Counted from the first letter of the stretch, positions 1-11,440 are shown. The stretch: DNA of 64,000 nt from Hsuehochloa calcarea (GCA_036346395.1 CM070604.1:4449904-4513903); one strand, 5' to 3'. Numbers and translations: made by a program. The notes: generated by a model from the letters alone, not told the origin.

Positions 1-954
1 GTGCTACTCAAACAAACTTGCAAAACCTTGTTCTTAATTCAGTAGTACTAGTGTACAACTGTCAAACAATCGCAGGCATTATTTATGCTTGCCTTATGCT
101 ATAGTGTTTTGAAATGCATTCATCCTTGGAGCAGTGTGGTGCAAATTTTTACTGAACATATAGACTGGTAACGGGTAGTATCAGTACTGGACTTAATTTT
201 ACCAGCATTGATCACAAGCTGGATAGAGATGCATATATAAACTGAAGAATGAAGAGTGCTCATTCCAGGAGGCGTTCTTATATATATGTACACCTCTGAC
301 TGCTAACCTTGCAAAACTCATGTGCTGCAGCTGCTGCAGTGCTAGGTTGCTAGCTAGCGAAGAGTGATACTGTCTGAATTTTTTCCCCCAACAATCTGTA
401 AGATGTTGAGTTAGACATGGAATACTGACATTTCAGCATGACATTCTGCAAACTTATATATAGCCCATGTTCAAAACCTATGTCGTTCTCCCTCTTCTCT
501 TTTTTGGGGAATGTGATTTTCAGTACTAGCTAGCTTTGAGCAGCTTATACCATACAACCACATTATGCACAACGTCGAAGGGATGCGATCAGATTGATTA
601 AACCGTGCATAGCCAACATGCATCGTCTGTCCTCTCTCTCCAAATTCCACAAATGGTCATGTTCCTGAAAAAAACATATGCCCCGGGTCAGATTAAAGAG
701 AAATTAATTAACATTGCAACATTAGATGAGAAAGCGGTACTTTATAAACTATAATTAAGCGACTTCTGATTTTGAAAGTATGCTGGTTTTCAGTTACTAC
801 TTAAGAAAATGGGGGAAAATCACAAGAAAAAACTGTCCCATAGATAAACAAGATTATACTCGAGTTGATTAACATACACAAAACTGACACCATACATTTC
901 CATTCTGATTGGGAATGCACTAGAGAATTTCCTAGTTGTTGTTTTGTTGTGTGA
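1..954. other. No recognisable gene
   Basis: AT-rich intergenic DNA. I see no long coding frame, no RNA gene and no transposon ends here. Confidence 0.5.
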
Positions 955-960
955 GTGTAT

Positions 961-966
961 GCGCGC

Positions 967-1039
<73 letters not shown>
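961..1039. repeat. Compound microsatellite (GC)n(GT)n(GA)n
   Basis: A short GC run (961-968) passes into about 16 GT units (969-1000) and then about 19 GA units (1001-1039) without interruption. On the minus strand this reads as Leu-Ser and His-Thr repeats, which are artefacts of the dinucleotides and not a protein. Confidence 0.97.
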
Positions 1040-1040
<1 letters not shown>

Positions 1041-2280
1041 ATAACACACCTTGTTCAGTGGGTACATTAAAGGCAGATCGCCAGTGGAGCTGCTGATTCG
1101 AGCTTCGCATGTGTGAACAACAAATAATGGAGGGCATGACACGCGCGCATGCATATACAATTTACTGCAATGACTGTTTATTAGTATATATATGAATCAT
1201 CACGGTGCATCGATCATACGTGTGCATCATAGACAGACCACATTGCATCATATCTACAAATATGATAAAAGTACGATATATGCATGTATATATGCCTCAA
1301 CTTACAACTAATTAGAAAATTTGTTTGTGTTTATATATTACCCTCTTAAACAATCATCTATAAATTGGAGAAGCACACTTCTATATCATGCTCAATCGTC
1401 CTAAGAGAACTAGTTTGAAAGATTGAGCCTCCTGGACACACAACACATATGTGTTCTTAAATTGAAGCAAGGAATTTGACAAAGAATATATGACCGCATA
1501 TGATAATAACAATTAATGGAAATAAACTTAGGAGAGAAATATAGGAAACAGATAAATTAAGGTCTTATATATGTCTTCAAACTACTTGCTATCCATTACA
1601 CATGGCCATTTGTAGCAGAAATTTTAAATACGTGGCAGTTTTCCCAGAATGAATTAAATTAAATCCTTATACGTTTCAGTATAGTGCCAGCCTAGCAAAG
1701 AGCTAAATTACAAAAAAAAACCCGTCACAAAGTAATGTCTATATGTATAATCTACATACTTCCATCACCATACAAGTGGAGAACAAAATCAAACAAATAA
1801 AAGCTATGCAAGACACCTTTCATGTGAATGAATGAATGCAAAAGAGGAGAAACAGAATAATCAGATCGATTCGACTATGCTGGGTAGCACAAACATAACT
1901 AGTTAATTAGAGTGGAACCGATTGAAATTAATTTCTTAGGACAAGAAACAGCTAGTAAAAGAGTACAAATGCTTGCTTTCCTCCAAAATTCGTAGGTTTT
2001 TCTTGGCCATTCCTATGATCCTATCAACTCAAGGGGAGACCAAGCAATCAATAAGATAAACAAGATTAGCATAGGCATGTATAACAACAAGAAAAAGGGA
2101 AAAATAACTGTTTTGGGGACTAAATGGCTTGAAGTAGAACAACAAACTTTTTGAATCCTTGATACCACCTCTGCACAAACAATTTAAAACCAAGCAGATA
2201 TGGAAAGACAGACATAACATGAAATACATCAACATCTTAAAAGACTATCGATCTACACATGAAAAATTAAAGATAGAAGA
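1040..2280. other. Intergenic, probable 3' flank of MIR160
   Basis: AT-rich DNA with no coding frame I can support. It lies downstream of the MIR160 hairpin on the minus strand, so the primary transcript may end here; no end signal is clear. Confidence 0.4.
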
Positions 2281-2398
2281 GATCACGGTAATACGGTATG
2301 CATGCTTGGCTCCTTGCACGCCACCCACAGCATCCAATCACACCATGGATTGGGCTACATGTGTGGCATACAGGGAGCCAGGCACACACGAGCTGATC
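2281..2398 (-). ncRNA. MIR160: MIR160 precursor hairpin (miR160)
   Basis: The minus strand at 2364-2384 carries the 21-nt mature miR160 as I know it (begins TGCCTGGCTCCC, ends TATGCCA). The opposite arm at 2301-2321 carries the expected star strand, ending AGCCAAGCATG. The two pair with 2-nt 3' overhangs and the few mismatches I expect of this family; inner pairs (CCAATC with GATTGG) close the loop, and GATCA with TGATC may extend the base. miR160 guides cleavage of mRNAs for the ARF10/16/17 class of auxin response factors, limiting auxin responses in roots, leaves and seeds. The mature strand is on the 5' arm, as usual. The plus-strand sequence resembles an ARF target site, but the presence of the star arm shows that this is the miRNA gene. 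The copy number within the family cannot be told here. Confidence 0.95.
2364..2384 (-). ncRNA. miR160: Mature miR160 (5' arm)
   Basis: A 21-nt segment starting with U on the minus strand and identical to the conserved land-plant miR160 sequence as I recall it. The duplex with 2301-2321 leaves 2-nt 3' overhangs, as expected for DCL1 products. Confidence 0.93.
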
Positions 2399-2618
2399 GA
2401 TCGATCAAACCTTTCCTCCACAAGAACAAGCCATGGCCAGACGAGAAGATGCTTCAGGAAACCATGAGAGAACAGAAAGGGACCGACATATGCATGCTGC
2501 TCCATCTAGAATTCTAGAGTAGAAAGGAGTAGAAACAAAAGAAAATTAATCTTGGAGAGCACAAGACGAGGAGGAGACCGGACTGTTGATGGTATGGGCG
2601 GCTAAGGGAGTAGCTAGA

Positions 2619-2692
2619 GAACAGTGGGTGGGTGTGGTACAGGCAAAGGGGAGAAGAACAGTGGGTGGGTGTGGTACAGGCAAAGGGGAGAA
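2619..2692. repeat. 37-bp tandem duplication in the MIR160 leader
   Basis: Two essentially identical 37-bp copies (2619-2655 and 2656-2692), each containing GTGGGTGGGTGTGGTACAGG. They lie between the minus-strand TATA box and the miR160 hairpin, so they should be in the 5' leader or core promoter of the primary transcript. Confidence 0.9.
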
Positions 2693-2698
2693 GCTGGA

Positions 2699-2704
2699 TT
2701 TATA
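2699..2704 (-). promoter_or_regulatory. Probable TATA box of MIR160
   Basis: The minus strand reads CTCTATAAATCC, a good plant TATA box. It lies about 300 bp upstream of the hairpin base, which would place transcription start near 2665-2675. Plant MIR genes are pol II units with TATA boxes; assigning this one to MIR160 is inference from position and strand. Confidence 0.6.
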
Positions 2705-2709
2705 GAGGG

Positions 2710-3271
2710 GGAAGGGGATGTTGTTGCTTTGTGCCCTCTTCTTGTTGTTACTACTGTCTTCTTGTGTTACTATTGTTTACTATAAAAGCAGAGATAAAGA
2801 TAAGGAAGAAAACACTACTACATACATAATGCATTATTGTGGATTTGGATGCATGTGAATTAAAGTGCGAGGCTTTTGATGGCACATAATTGCACCATAC
2901 TAGTATTGGTTTGTTGGTGTAGTAGTATAAATTAATATTTATTACTACAAACTAATTGGGGGTAGCACATATAGCACAAAGCCTCCTCAGCATGCACCAC
3001 CAACAACCACCAATGGCAGAAGAAAATGTACCAAATATCTCACTTATTTGCCCCTCTCTTTGTCTATGCTGGATGAAGGAACTGTTCAGAGCTCAGCCTG
3101 AAAGACTTATGAGTAGGCTCAGCGAGATATGCTCCTGGGCTCCTCATGCAGTGGTACTGTGAACTTTGGCTCTGGATGGAGACTACAAGGAGGAAATAGA
3201 TAAGGGGTGTATGATTACCTGCATTTGGCCTTAGTCTGGCCTGTGGGATGCAGTGAGAAGGTGATTGGTTG
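2710..3271. other. Intergenic, upstream of MIR160
   Basis: No coding frame I can support. On the minus strand this is the upstream region of MIR160 and probably holds its promoter elements. Confidence 0.4.
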
Positions 3272-3642
3272 CACTACCAGAAACAGTTTTTTTCCCGAGT
3301 GCTCGATACACTCGGAAATCCACAAAAACACTCGGGAAACATTTTCCGAAGGTCAACAGTCGGGAAATAACACTCGGGATAGTTCAGTCGGGTAAATTAG
3401 TGTTTCCGAGTGTGACACTCGTGAAACTCAATTTTGCCGAGTGTCACTATTTACACTCGGAAATATATGACACTCGGGAGACAACACTATCCGAGCACCG
3501 TAATCACCGTAACGGAATACTTTCCCGAGTGTTTTATTCTCTCCCCGAGTGCTATATTCAACACTCGGGACTATACCGAGTGTTTGGTTCAAGACACTCG
3601 GCAAACTATTAAGTACTCGATAAATTAACCATTTTGGTAGTG
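3272..3642. mobile_element. 371-bp non-autonomous CACTA element
   Basis: It begins CACTACCAGAAAC and ends TTGGTAGTG, the inverted ends of the CACTA (En/Spm) superfamily. It is flanked on both sides by TTG (3269-3271 and 3643-3645), the 3-bp target duplication typical of the superfamily. The whole interior is made of subterminal repeats on the core ACACTCGG/CCGAGTGT in both orientations. There is no room for a transposase, so it must be mobilised in trans. Its repeat core differs from that of the other CACTA elements in this window (TCACAGACGGTT), so it belongs to another family. Confidence 0.93.
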
Positions 3643-3841
3643 TTGCCTGTATATGATCGTGGGCCCGACCCGTGAGGTGTAGTGGGGGCACATAGCTTGG
3701 CTCATGGAAACTAAAAAATCGACCGTTTCCCACGGGCCTGGCTCGGGCGGGCGCACGTGGGACGATGAGCAGGCATTTTTTTTTGGTTTTACGCGTGCAG
3801 AGGGGAAGCACAGGAATGTGAGAAAAGACGTGAGTAAAACC

Positions 3842-4241
3842 TGATCTAAACAATCCTTAATCCTAGCTTAAAATGAACACCTAATCTAAACATTAGAGCG
3901 GAAGCGTGAATGCGTATCAGAGCTTGAAGATGCCATTGTAGCTTGAGGCTCAGTCGATGTCGGCACATGTGAGAGCACCGGTGTGTCGGCCTGAGACAGC
4001 GCGATGTCGAGATCGTGACGGTGGTCGTCGGTCTTCGCTCACCACAACGCCTGTTTAGATCGGGTTTGTTTTTGACTCTGTAGCCTAGAACAAATTAAGC
4101 CTAAGCTTGCCGAGTCCATACGTTTTGTATTGCGCTGGGTGAACGGGACCTGGGCCAAAGTCGTTAGTAGAGCCCCGATCGGTATGCGACATGGGTCATT
4201 ACCCAAATCTCAAAATTTCGTTAGCCGAGATCAACCCAACA
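3842..4241 (-). mobile_element. Probable 3' LTR of the Ty1-copia element
   Basis: On the minus strand the copia coding region is followed by a purine tract (CAAAGGGGAGAA, 4242-4253) and then TGTTGGGTTGATC, a typical polypurine tract and LTR start. The upper border at 4241 is good. The lower border near 3842 is tentative: it rests on a possible ...TTTAGATCA end, and no second LTR is present for comparison. Confidence 0.55.
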
Positions 4242-4430
4242 TTCTCCCCTTTGATCGTAAGGCTAACATCATAAGTCCATCCTCAATAAAATAGCATACC
4301 AAGGTAATACGTCGCATGACCAAAGAAGTGACATACAACTCCAGTACCTATAGTGTACTATCCCATTTTGAAATGGATATTCATTATATTTAATGGGAGT
4401 TGGTTTGTTTTAAGGTCCTTTTATCCAGAA

Positions 4431-6155
4431 TCATAGGCTTTCCAATAAACCCATGCCGGCAACATGATCATGAAAGATATTTGGTGGTAAGCCTTTTGTA
4501 AGCGGACCCGCAAGCATTGACTTGGTACTAATATGCTTGATACTAATGGTTTGATCATGGATTCTGTCTTTCACAACATGGTACTTAATGTCAATGTGTT
4601 TGGCAGCACCACTTGACTTGTTGTTACTCGCATAAAAGACTGCGGGTTCGTTATCATAGTATAAAGTGAGTAGTTTAGAGATGTTATCTACCACTCTAAG
4701 ACCCAGAATAAAGTTCTTAAGCCATACAGCTTGCCCGGTAGCCTCATAACATGCCACAAACTCAGCTTGCATCGTTCAAGATGTTTTAAGGGTTTGTTTG
4801 GAGCTTTTCCACGAGATAGCTCCTCTAGTGAGTGTGAAGATATAACCTGACGTGGATTTCTTAGTATCAACACATCCCGCAAAATCTGAATCTGAATAAC
4901 CAATAACTTCAATGTTATCAGAATTCTTATATGTGAGCATGAGATGCTTAGTAGCTTGCATATAACGCAAGACTTTCTTAACGGCCTTCCAGTGGTTCGG
5001 TCCTAGATTTGACTGATATCTGCCAAGCATTCCGGTTACAAAAGCTAAATCAGAGCGCGTGCTTACTTGAGCATACATAATACTTCCGACAGCTGAAGCA
5101 TAAAGAACCGACTTCATCTGATCAGTTTCATATTGGTTTCTTAGACATTGAAATGTCCCAAACTCATCGCCCTTAACAATAGGAGCAGAGCGAGCCAGAG
5201 CACTTATGCATATTGTATCTCTTTAGCACTCTGTCAATGTATGCCTTTTGTGATAAACTTAATATTCCTTTGGACCTATCTCGGTGAATTTCAATGCCAA
5301 GAACGTAAGAGGCATCACCAAGATCCTTCATATCAAAATTAGATGAAAGAAATCTCTTGGTCTCAAACAGCATATCCTTATCACAGCTGGACAATAAGAT
5401 GTCATCCACATATAGCACTAAGAAGATGAATTTTCTCCCCTTGAACTTAACATATATGCAGTTATCAACTTTATTTTTCTTAAATCCAAAGTTCCTTATG
5501 ACTTTATCGAATTTGAGGTACCACTGCCTCGATGCTTATTTTAAGCCATATATAGATTTCTTAAGTCGACAACCCATATGCTCCTTGCCCTCCATGACAA
5601 AACCTTCTGGTTGAGCCATGAAAACATTTTCTTACAAGTCACCATTAAAGAATGCCATCTTAACATCCATCTGATGTAGCTCTAAATCATAATGAGCCAC
5701 AAGTGTCATAATTATTGTGAATGAATCCTTAGTTGAGATAGGAGAAAAAGTGTCATTATAGTCAATCCCCTCTCTTTGTGAGAAACATTTTGCTACAAGT
5801 CTTGCTTTGAACCTTTCGATATTTCCCTTAGAGTCATGCTTGGTTTTGTAGACCCATTTACATCCTACTGGTTTGACTCTGTCAGGAATTTCTACTAAGT
5901 CCCATACATCATTTGTGCTCATAGACTTTAATTCATCCTTCATGGCATCAAGTCACTTAGGAGAATGTTCACTCATCATGGCCTCCTTAGAAGAGGTGGG
6001 ATCATCTACCTTCCCTATATCATTAATATCCTCATTCATATAAACAATATAATCATTTGGGATGGCAGATCTTCTCTCCCGCTTTGATCTTCTGATAGGT
6101 TCATTAATTATTGCAGGAGGCTGCCGAGGCGCAGGAGACTGCTAAGGCTCAACAT
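4431..6155 (-). pseudogene. Ty1-copia polyprotein fragment (reverse transcriptase and RNase H)
   Basis: The minus strand holds the C-terminal part of a copia Pol. At 5943-5632 is the start of the reverse transcriptase (KPVGCKWVYKTK, then LVAK and the MDVKMAFFNGDL block). At 5418-5173 is the active-site block YVDDILL followed by DMKDLGDASYVLGIEI. At 5117-4431 are the connection and RNase H regions (YSDSDFAGCVDTKKSTSGY, HIDIKYHVV, PLTKGLP). Upstream, frames read RRSKRERRSAIPNDYIVY, the usual integrase-RT linker. Several stops and frame changes separate the blocks. Gag, protease and integrase are absent: the element stops at about 6155 where CACTA sequence begins. It is inactive. Confidence 0.92.
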
Positions 6156-6157
6156 CA

Positions 6158-7219
6158 GCTATGGTAAATCTAAAATCATAGATGGTTCTTAATACAAACC
6201 GTCTGCGATGAGTATCTCATCACAGACAGTTTGTATTAAGAATCGTCTGTGATGAGATACTTATCACAGACGATTCATGATACGAACCGTCTGTGATATG
6301 TCATCACAAACGGTTTTTGTATAAAACCGTCTATGATACTTTTATTTTGTTGGGCGGAAAAACAAAAATTTGCACTTAATGGGTGGGCTATCAAAAATCT
6401 ATTTATATTAACAGAATCCTCCATCTCCTCCTTTGCCATCTCTCCATCTCCTCCTCTGCCATCTCCGTCTCGCCTGACCTTACGCTCCGGCCTCCCCCGA
6501 GCTCGTCGCCCGCGGCCTCCTCCACCTCGCCCCAGCCTCGTCGTCGCCGGCCTCCCACGACCTCATCGCCCCGGCCTCCTCCACTTCATCACCCCGTCCT
6601 CCCCTGAGCTCGTCGCCCGCGGCCTCCTCCACCTCGCCCAGGCCTCGTCGTCGCCGGCCTCCCACGACCTCGTCACCCCAACCTCCCATGACCTCGTCGC
6701 CCCAGCCTCCCAGGACCTCACTCTCTCTACTCCCCCTTTTGCTCTGTGATGTGGATTACTACTGTGATGTGTTAGTGCTCTGTGAATGGATTGAGTTGAT
6801 ACTACTGTGATGCGGGTGATGCTGTGTTGTTTTTAGTGCTCTGTAAATGAATTGAGTTGATGCTACTATGATGCTATGGCTATTGTGGGAAAGCTAACGA
6901 AAAGTTTAATCCGAAAATCCATATCAGATTCATTCGCGAGGCTCTGGACGAAGTGAAAACTCAATTTTATTTTTTGCAATAGAAGAGGCTATCATAGACG
7001 GTTCTAAACAAGAACCGTCTGTGATAATTACTATCACAGACGGTTTGTGTTTAGAACCGTCATGAAAATAGACTATCACAGACGGTTCTATTCATGAACC
7101 GTCTGTGATAGCCTTTTTCACAGACGGTTCAAAAACCGTCTGTGATGACATGAGGTCATCACAGACACATAAATTCAAACGGTTCAAAAACCGTCTGTGA
7201 TGAGGTTTTGTGTAGTAGT
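6158..7219. mobile_element. Left-truncated CACTA element
   Basis: Arrays of the palindromic core TCACAGACGGTT/AACCGTCTGTGA occur at about 6180-6340 and 6985-7205. The right end reads TTTTGTGTAGTAGT, a slightly mutated CACTA terminus. The left end lacks CACTACTAC. Its first bases (TATGGTAAATCTAAAATCA) match an internal part of the related element near 21730, so the true left end is missing. After the left array a TATA-like CTATTTATATTA (about 6398-6409) precedes a CT-rich tandem repeat. I see no transposase. Confidence 0.85.
6499..6712. repeat. 107-bp GC-rich tandem duplication inside the CACTA element
   Basis: Two imperfect copies, starting at 6499 and 6606 with GAGCTCGTCGCCCGCGGCC, each made of smaller CCTCCxxCGACCTCGTC units. 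The proline- and arginine-rich translations in several frames follow from this composition, so I do not call a gene. Confidence 0.85.
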
Positions 7220-8090
7220 AATTACTTGATGACATGGTCTGATGATATCTAGCCAATGATGTTTTTTCATATATTTTTTGATGCACTAGTGTCCTTTGAA
7301 GATTGTGAGATTTTGGTTGCAAGCAAAGGCATGTGATTTTGTGCAGATAATTTGTGAGATTTTGGTTTCTCATGCACCAGTGTTCAATTTGCTTAGCTTA
7401 CCACTTGTTGCCAATTTTTCCAGTTTGTTTAACTTCATACTTATTGTCAATTTGTCCAAATTGTTTAGCTCATTACTACTTATTGCCAGTTTTGCCCACT
7501 GGGAGGCGCTTCCTTGTGAAGCAGCAGTCGTGGCATTACAAATCCATACCATTCCATTTTATTCTTCAATTTTGCAAATCTGATTTCAACCTATCTTGGT
7601 GGAAATGATTTCATTCGATCACAATCTGAGGCTTTGATTGTGAATTGATTACTCAACCCACTTCTATTCTCCTATGTGATTTCATTGTTGATTTGGTGCA
7701 ACTGATGGTAATCAATAGAAGAGGCCGACACTACTTACAATTAACTAGTTCATGTATTTGCATGATTGCGGCCAATTGATTCAATTTTTTTACCTAGGAC
7801 TTATATGATTTGGTATGTTGTCAACCGTGGTCACCAAACTTGGGTCCATGGTCAAGCCAACGAATCCATGGTTAAGCCAGACAAGAGGCTGGAGAAGAAG
7901 GATTCTTTTAGCTATAAACATGTTATAATTGTAGTTTAGACTATAGCCATCATATTGTTGCTATGTAAGTTGATGTAAACTGTTAAAATTGAGTACTTAG
8001 TGAAATTATAAGGATTATAGCAAATGGTGGAGTTATCCTCACCACACCTACGAAGAGGTGACCATACCACGTGTTTATACGGGCAACCAA
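7220..8090. other. Between two CACTA elements, no gene seen
   Basis: AT-rich DNA with short unsupported frames only. It contains imperfect repetition of phrases such as TTTGCTTAGC and TTGCCAATTTT around 7380-7500. Confidence 0.4.
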
Positions 8091-8104
8091 CACTACTACA
8101 AAAA

Positions 8105-8405
8105 AGGTCATCACAGACGGTTCGAACCGTCATCACAGACGGTTTTTGAACATTCTGAATTTGTACGTTTGTGATGATAGGCGGTTATCACATACGGTTT
8201 TCAACCATCCGTGATAAAGATCATCACAGACGGTTTTTAACAAAAATCGTCTGTGAAGGATCACTATCACAGACGGTTTCAACCAAGAACCGTCTATGAT
8301 ATATCACAGACGGTTCTTGGTTGAAACCGTCTATGATACATTTATATCACAGACGGTTTTTAATAAAACTGTCTGTGAAGGGTCACTATCACAGACGATT
8401 GCAAC
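8105..8405. repeat. Left subterminal palindrome array of the CACTA element
   Basis: Many copies of TCACAGACGGTT and its complement, mostly as head-to-head pairs that form short hairpins. The pair at about 8268-8340 is itself mirrored, giving arms of roughly 33 bp. In En/Spm such subterminal repeats bind the TNPA protein; that role is by analogy. Confidence 0.93.
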
Positions 8406-8421
8406 CAAGAACAATATTGAA

Positions 8422-11400
8422 TCAATTGTTCGAAGGTCGTTTATCGGTGTCGATGGCGTGAAAATCTCCGTCGGGGTTAACGATGTCCGCCTTGATGAAG
8501 CTACAGAGCGCCCCTCGAACGTACGTGACCTCTTTCATGTCGAGTGCATTTAACTCTATATCGAAGAGCTGTCGACAGCAGGAGTAAAGTAATAAGCATA
8601 TATATTTAAATTTATAATTAGGAAATAATTATTGCGAGATTGACAAACCTGAGGATCGTGCCTCCTAGAACCAATCAATAGCCGCATATGATGGCATACG
8701 TAGAATACGCATAGGTGATCTCGTTTTTTCTGGCGGCACGACAAAAATAGAATTACATATATAGGTACAGTCAGTTCGAGACGCAATATTATAAAGTATG
8801 ATATATGATTATTGTGTTGTAGCGCGCACCAGAAACCGCATCCTGTGAGTCAGTGTGGCGCTTGATCCCTTGTATGCCCCTCCCTCGGCAACATAGCCGA
8901 TGAACGACCTACATGATTCCAAAAAGTTATCCGCATCCATTTCAAACGAAGGAATACTACAATAAAGTTATAATGTGCGGAGGAAATGAACATACCTGTC
9001 GAGTATTCCTTTAAGAAGGGTGAAGTCGTGGTTTTTGTTCAGTAGGGAATCAAGGTACAATACCGTGTTCCTCTTTGGTACAATGATTAGAAGAATCCAG
9101 TGGAATCTACTCATGTATGTTGCTATAGTCATAAACCTATGTTCATACGAAATTTGTATAACAAGTAGTGAAGCACTTACTTCTGGTTGTAGGACACCAT
9201 TATGTACTCCTTGTCGTCCAGATCAAGCAATCCCATTTTTATGTAATTCTCGACGTAGAATGCATCTTGGTTGATTGTTTGCTCAGAGATCACGTGTGGG
9301 TCGAGGAAACCCACCAGATCTTTGAGTCGACGGGCACATTTCATAATGTATCTGTAGATAAGCAATGAGTTGTGATATTTATCGGTATCACGTGAGTGTA
9401 GAACTTGATTGTACACACTTACAGTGTTCAGTATCGTAGAAGTGATGCGTCGAGGGTATTGAGGTTGTATAGGTCGAATAAGTCGTCGAAGCCCACGACG
9501 AAGTGGCCCATCTCGTGGAGAAAATGCTCCCTCTTGTATCTGACGATGATTCCAGTATGGTCCCCCTCCTCTCGGGTCTTGCGTATGTACCATTCATGCA
9601 AAGATTGACAAGCTAGTCCTTAGTCGTGTAGTTCTGTGTTGGAGACCAACGGACTTCCGAGAGAGTATTTCCCGGGCTTGGCAGGCACCTGAATGTTCTT
9701 CGATATCGATTTTGCCTTAACGAGTTGCTTGCGTCCCGTCTTCCCGTGAGACGACTCAGGGACCGATATTGTGACACATTTTCTTGTCCCTTTGGCGTAT
9801 TCTCTACTGGAACCGATGAGGTGGTCTTCTGAAGCAAAGGTTGAGGCGGACTCATCGAGGGCACTATTGAAGAGGCAGGGTCGTGTCGATTTGGCGTCAG
9901 TGTAGGGTCCAGGGCGATGTCCTTCTTGGGCCACTGGATAAAAGTGTACATGACATCCCCTAGTATTTTGATTTCTTCGTTTAGGCGAATCCCCAGTGGA
10001 TGGCCATAAAATTATCATGTACCATGTCCACCTAGACCCTGGCGTAACCCTGCGCCAGCTGGGAATCGTACTGCACTGCCCCTTCCTAGCATGGATACAC
10101 CATACCCCGCCCAGCCTCAATAGGAATGGACTCGGCCATCCTCACTTGGAGCTTGCAAGGCGTCGGCTCCTAAAAATGATACACAATTAACTAGGGCGTC
10201 CTATAGGTCTATCTTTGGAGCATTCCAGAGATGTACATTACCTCGATGTCGTCGATCGGTAATTAAACGTCGTCATGTCCAGAATTATGTGTGGACGCAA
10301 CGCTACTCCGATGTTGAGGAGGACTTGCTCCCAAATTAACGGGTGCGGCTTGCGCCTGGAGGAGTTGATTTACTTGGTTTTGCAAGATTGTTATTTGTGC
10401 TTAAAATTTTCCAGTAAGCACATGTTCCAATCGGGCGTCGTGCTGGTCCTTGGATCTCTTCCTACTCCTATATGTGTCGAGTCGTGTCGGAATCCATCCC
10501 TCCAAGGTACGTAAACCCCAACGCCTCACGTGCAACCCAGGTGCTCCTTGTTTCCCAAGGCCGTAGGTAGTACATCCTTCTCCCTGTCTACTTGGAAGGA
10601 ACCTTGGGAACATGCAAAAGTCAATGCTTCCTGCAAGAGGGCAAGCATGTTATTATAGACACCGTAAAGTTATGGACTTATTAAAAACTAAATAGTTCGA
10701 TATATTTACCAGGCGTTGGGACACTGCCTCGTCTGCCGGGTTTGTGAAAGAGGTGCCGCCCAAAGACGTGGCTGATGCCCTCGCTCTTAACCAGGCTCGA
10801 GCGCGCTCGTCTGAGATCTCAGTGAACGATCTGGTAGCGGTCTCGTCCTCCGCCGCCTACTGCGTGGCTTTACCCGTGTATCCAGCGGTGCCGAGTTTGT
10901 GGGGCTGAGTGTTTTGTGCCTGAAGAGCTCTGTGCGCCGCACTTTGCTCCTGAAATTCGGTTGTCGTCTTCGTCTACACGAAGGCGTCCCATGTATCCCG
11001 TGATAAGAAATGATACTTCGTGAAGGGCATCTGACCCGTGTTCACGTACTTTGTGACAAGCGTGCTCTTGAAGGTCCTCCACGCGTGGCACATCGCATGG
11101 AACGCTCGCCGCGACGCGCGTGCTCGGTCGCTCTCGGAAAAGTGAACGAGGCAGAAATTTCAGTCCACAACTGGGCTCTCTCTACATCCGTCAGAGACTT
11201 CCAGCTTGGGTTGGTGATGGGGACGCGTTCCCTTGCAAGTACCCCGCAGACGGTCTGGAATCTCGCAGCTGTATTCTTTGGACTCAGAGGGATCCCAACG
11301 TCACTGACCTCCGTGATAGTCATGCGGCCCGAGGGCAATTTGAAGATTCATCTGCCATCTCGCTTGCGTACCACCTTGATCGGAGATCCAGATACATTCG

Positions 11401-11440
11401 GCGACGTCGCTGACGGCGGCGAAGACGGTGCCTCTGCCAT
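8422..11440 (-). pseudogene. CACTA second gene: TNPA-like (Transposase_24 type) with C-terminal Ulp1/C48 protease domain
   Basis: From ATG at 11440 the frame reads MAEAPSSPPS, then GIPLSPKNTAARF, PSWK and LWTEISASFTFP, then in a shifted frame TKYHFLSRDTW and EFQEQSAAHRALQAQN: the pattern of plant CACTA TNPA-like proteins. The 3' half is a Ulp1-type cysteine protease in exons with proper splice sites: an exon ending at 9423, then 9351-9181, 9106-8996, 8956-8830, 8729-8649 and 8568-8422, all keeping phase. The catalytic His (KFHWILLI), Asp (LYLDS) and Cys (HLCVFYVC) are present. The Gln expected seven residues before Cys is coded only upstream of the nearest acceptor AG. Defects: stops at 9618-9620 and 9428-9430, a stop and frame change in the 5' part, and a 39-bp putative intron (8957-8995), short for plants. 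Ulp1 enzymes process SUMO; the role in the transposon is unknown. Confidence 0.85.

Noticed and set aside
801..1160. Two overlapping minus-strand open frames with Leu-Ser and His-Thr repeats
   Set aside because: They are translations of the GT/GA microsatellite with no conserved flank.
2159..2517. Short plus-strand open frames over the MIR160 hairpin
   Set aside because: They run opposite to the miRNA gene, across the hairpin, and match no protein family.
2813..2934. Possible miniature CACTA element (CACTACTACA ... TGTAGTAGT)
   Set aside because: No subterminal repeats and no convincing 3-bp duplication; probably chance.
6480..6749. Pro/Arg/Ser-rich open frames on both strands
   Set aside because: Produced by the 107-bp GC-rich tandem repeat within the CACTA element.
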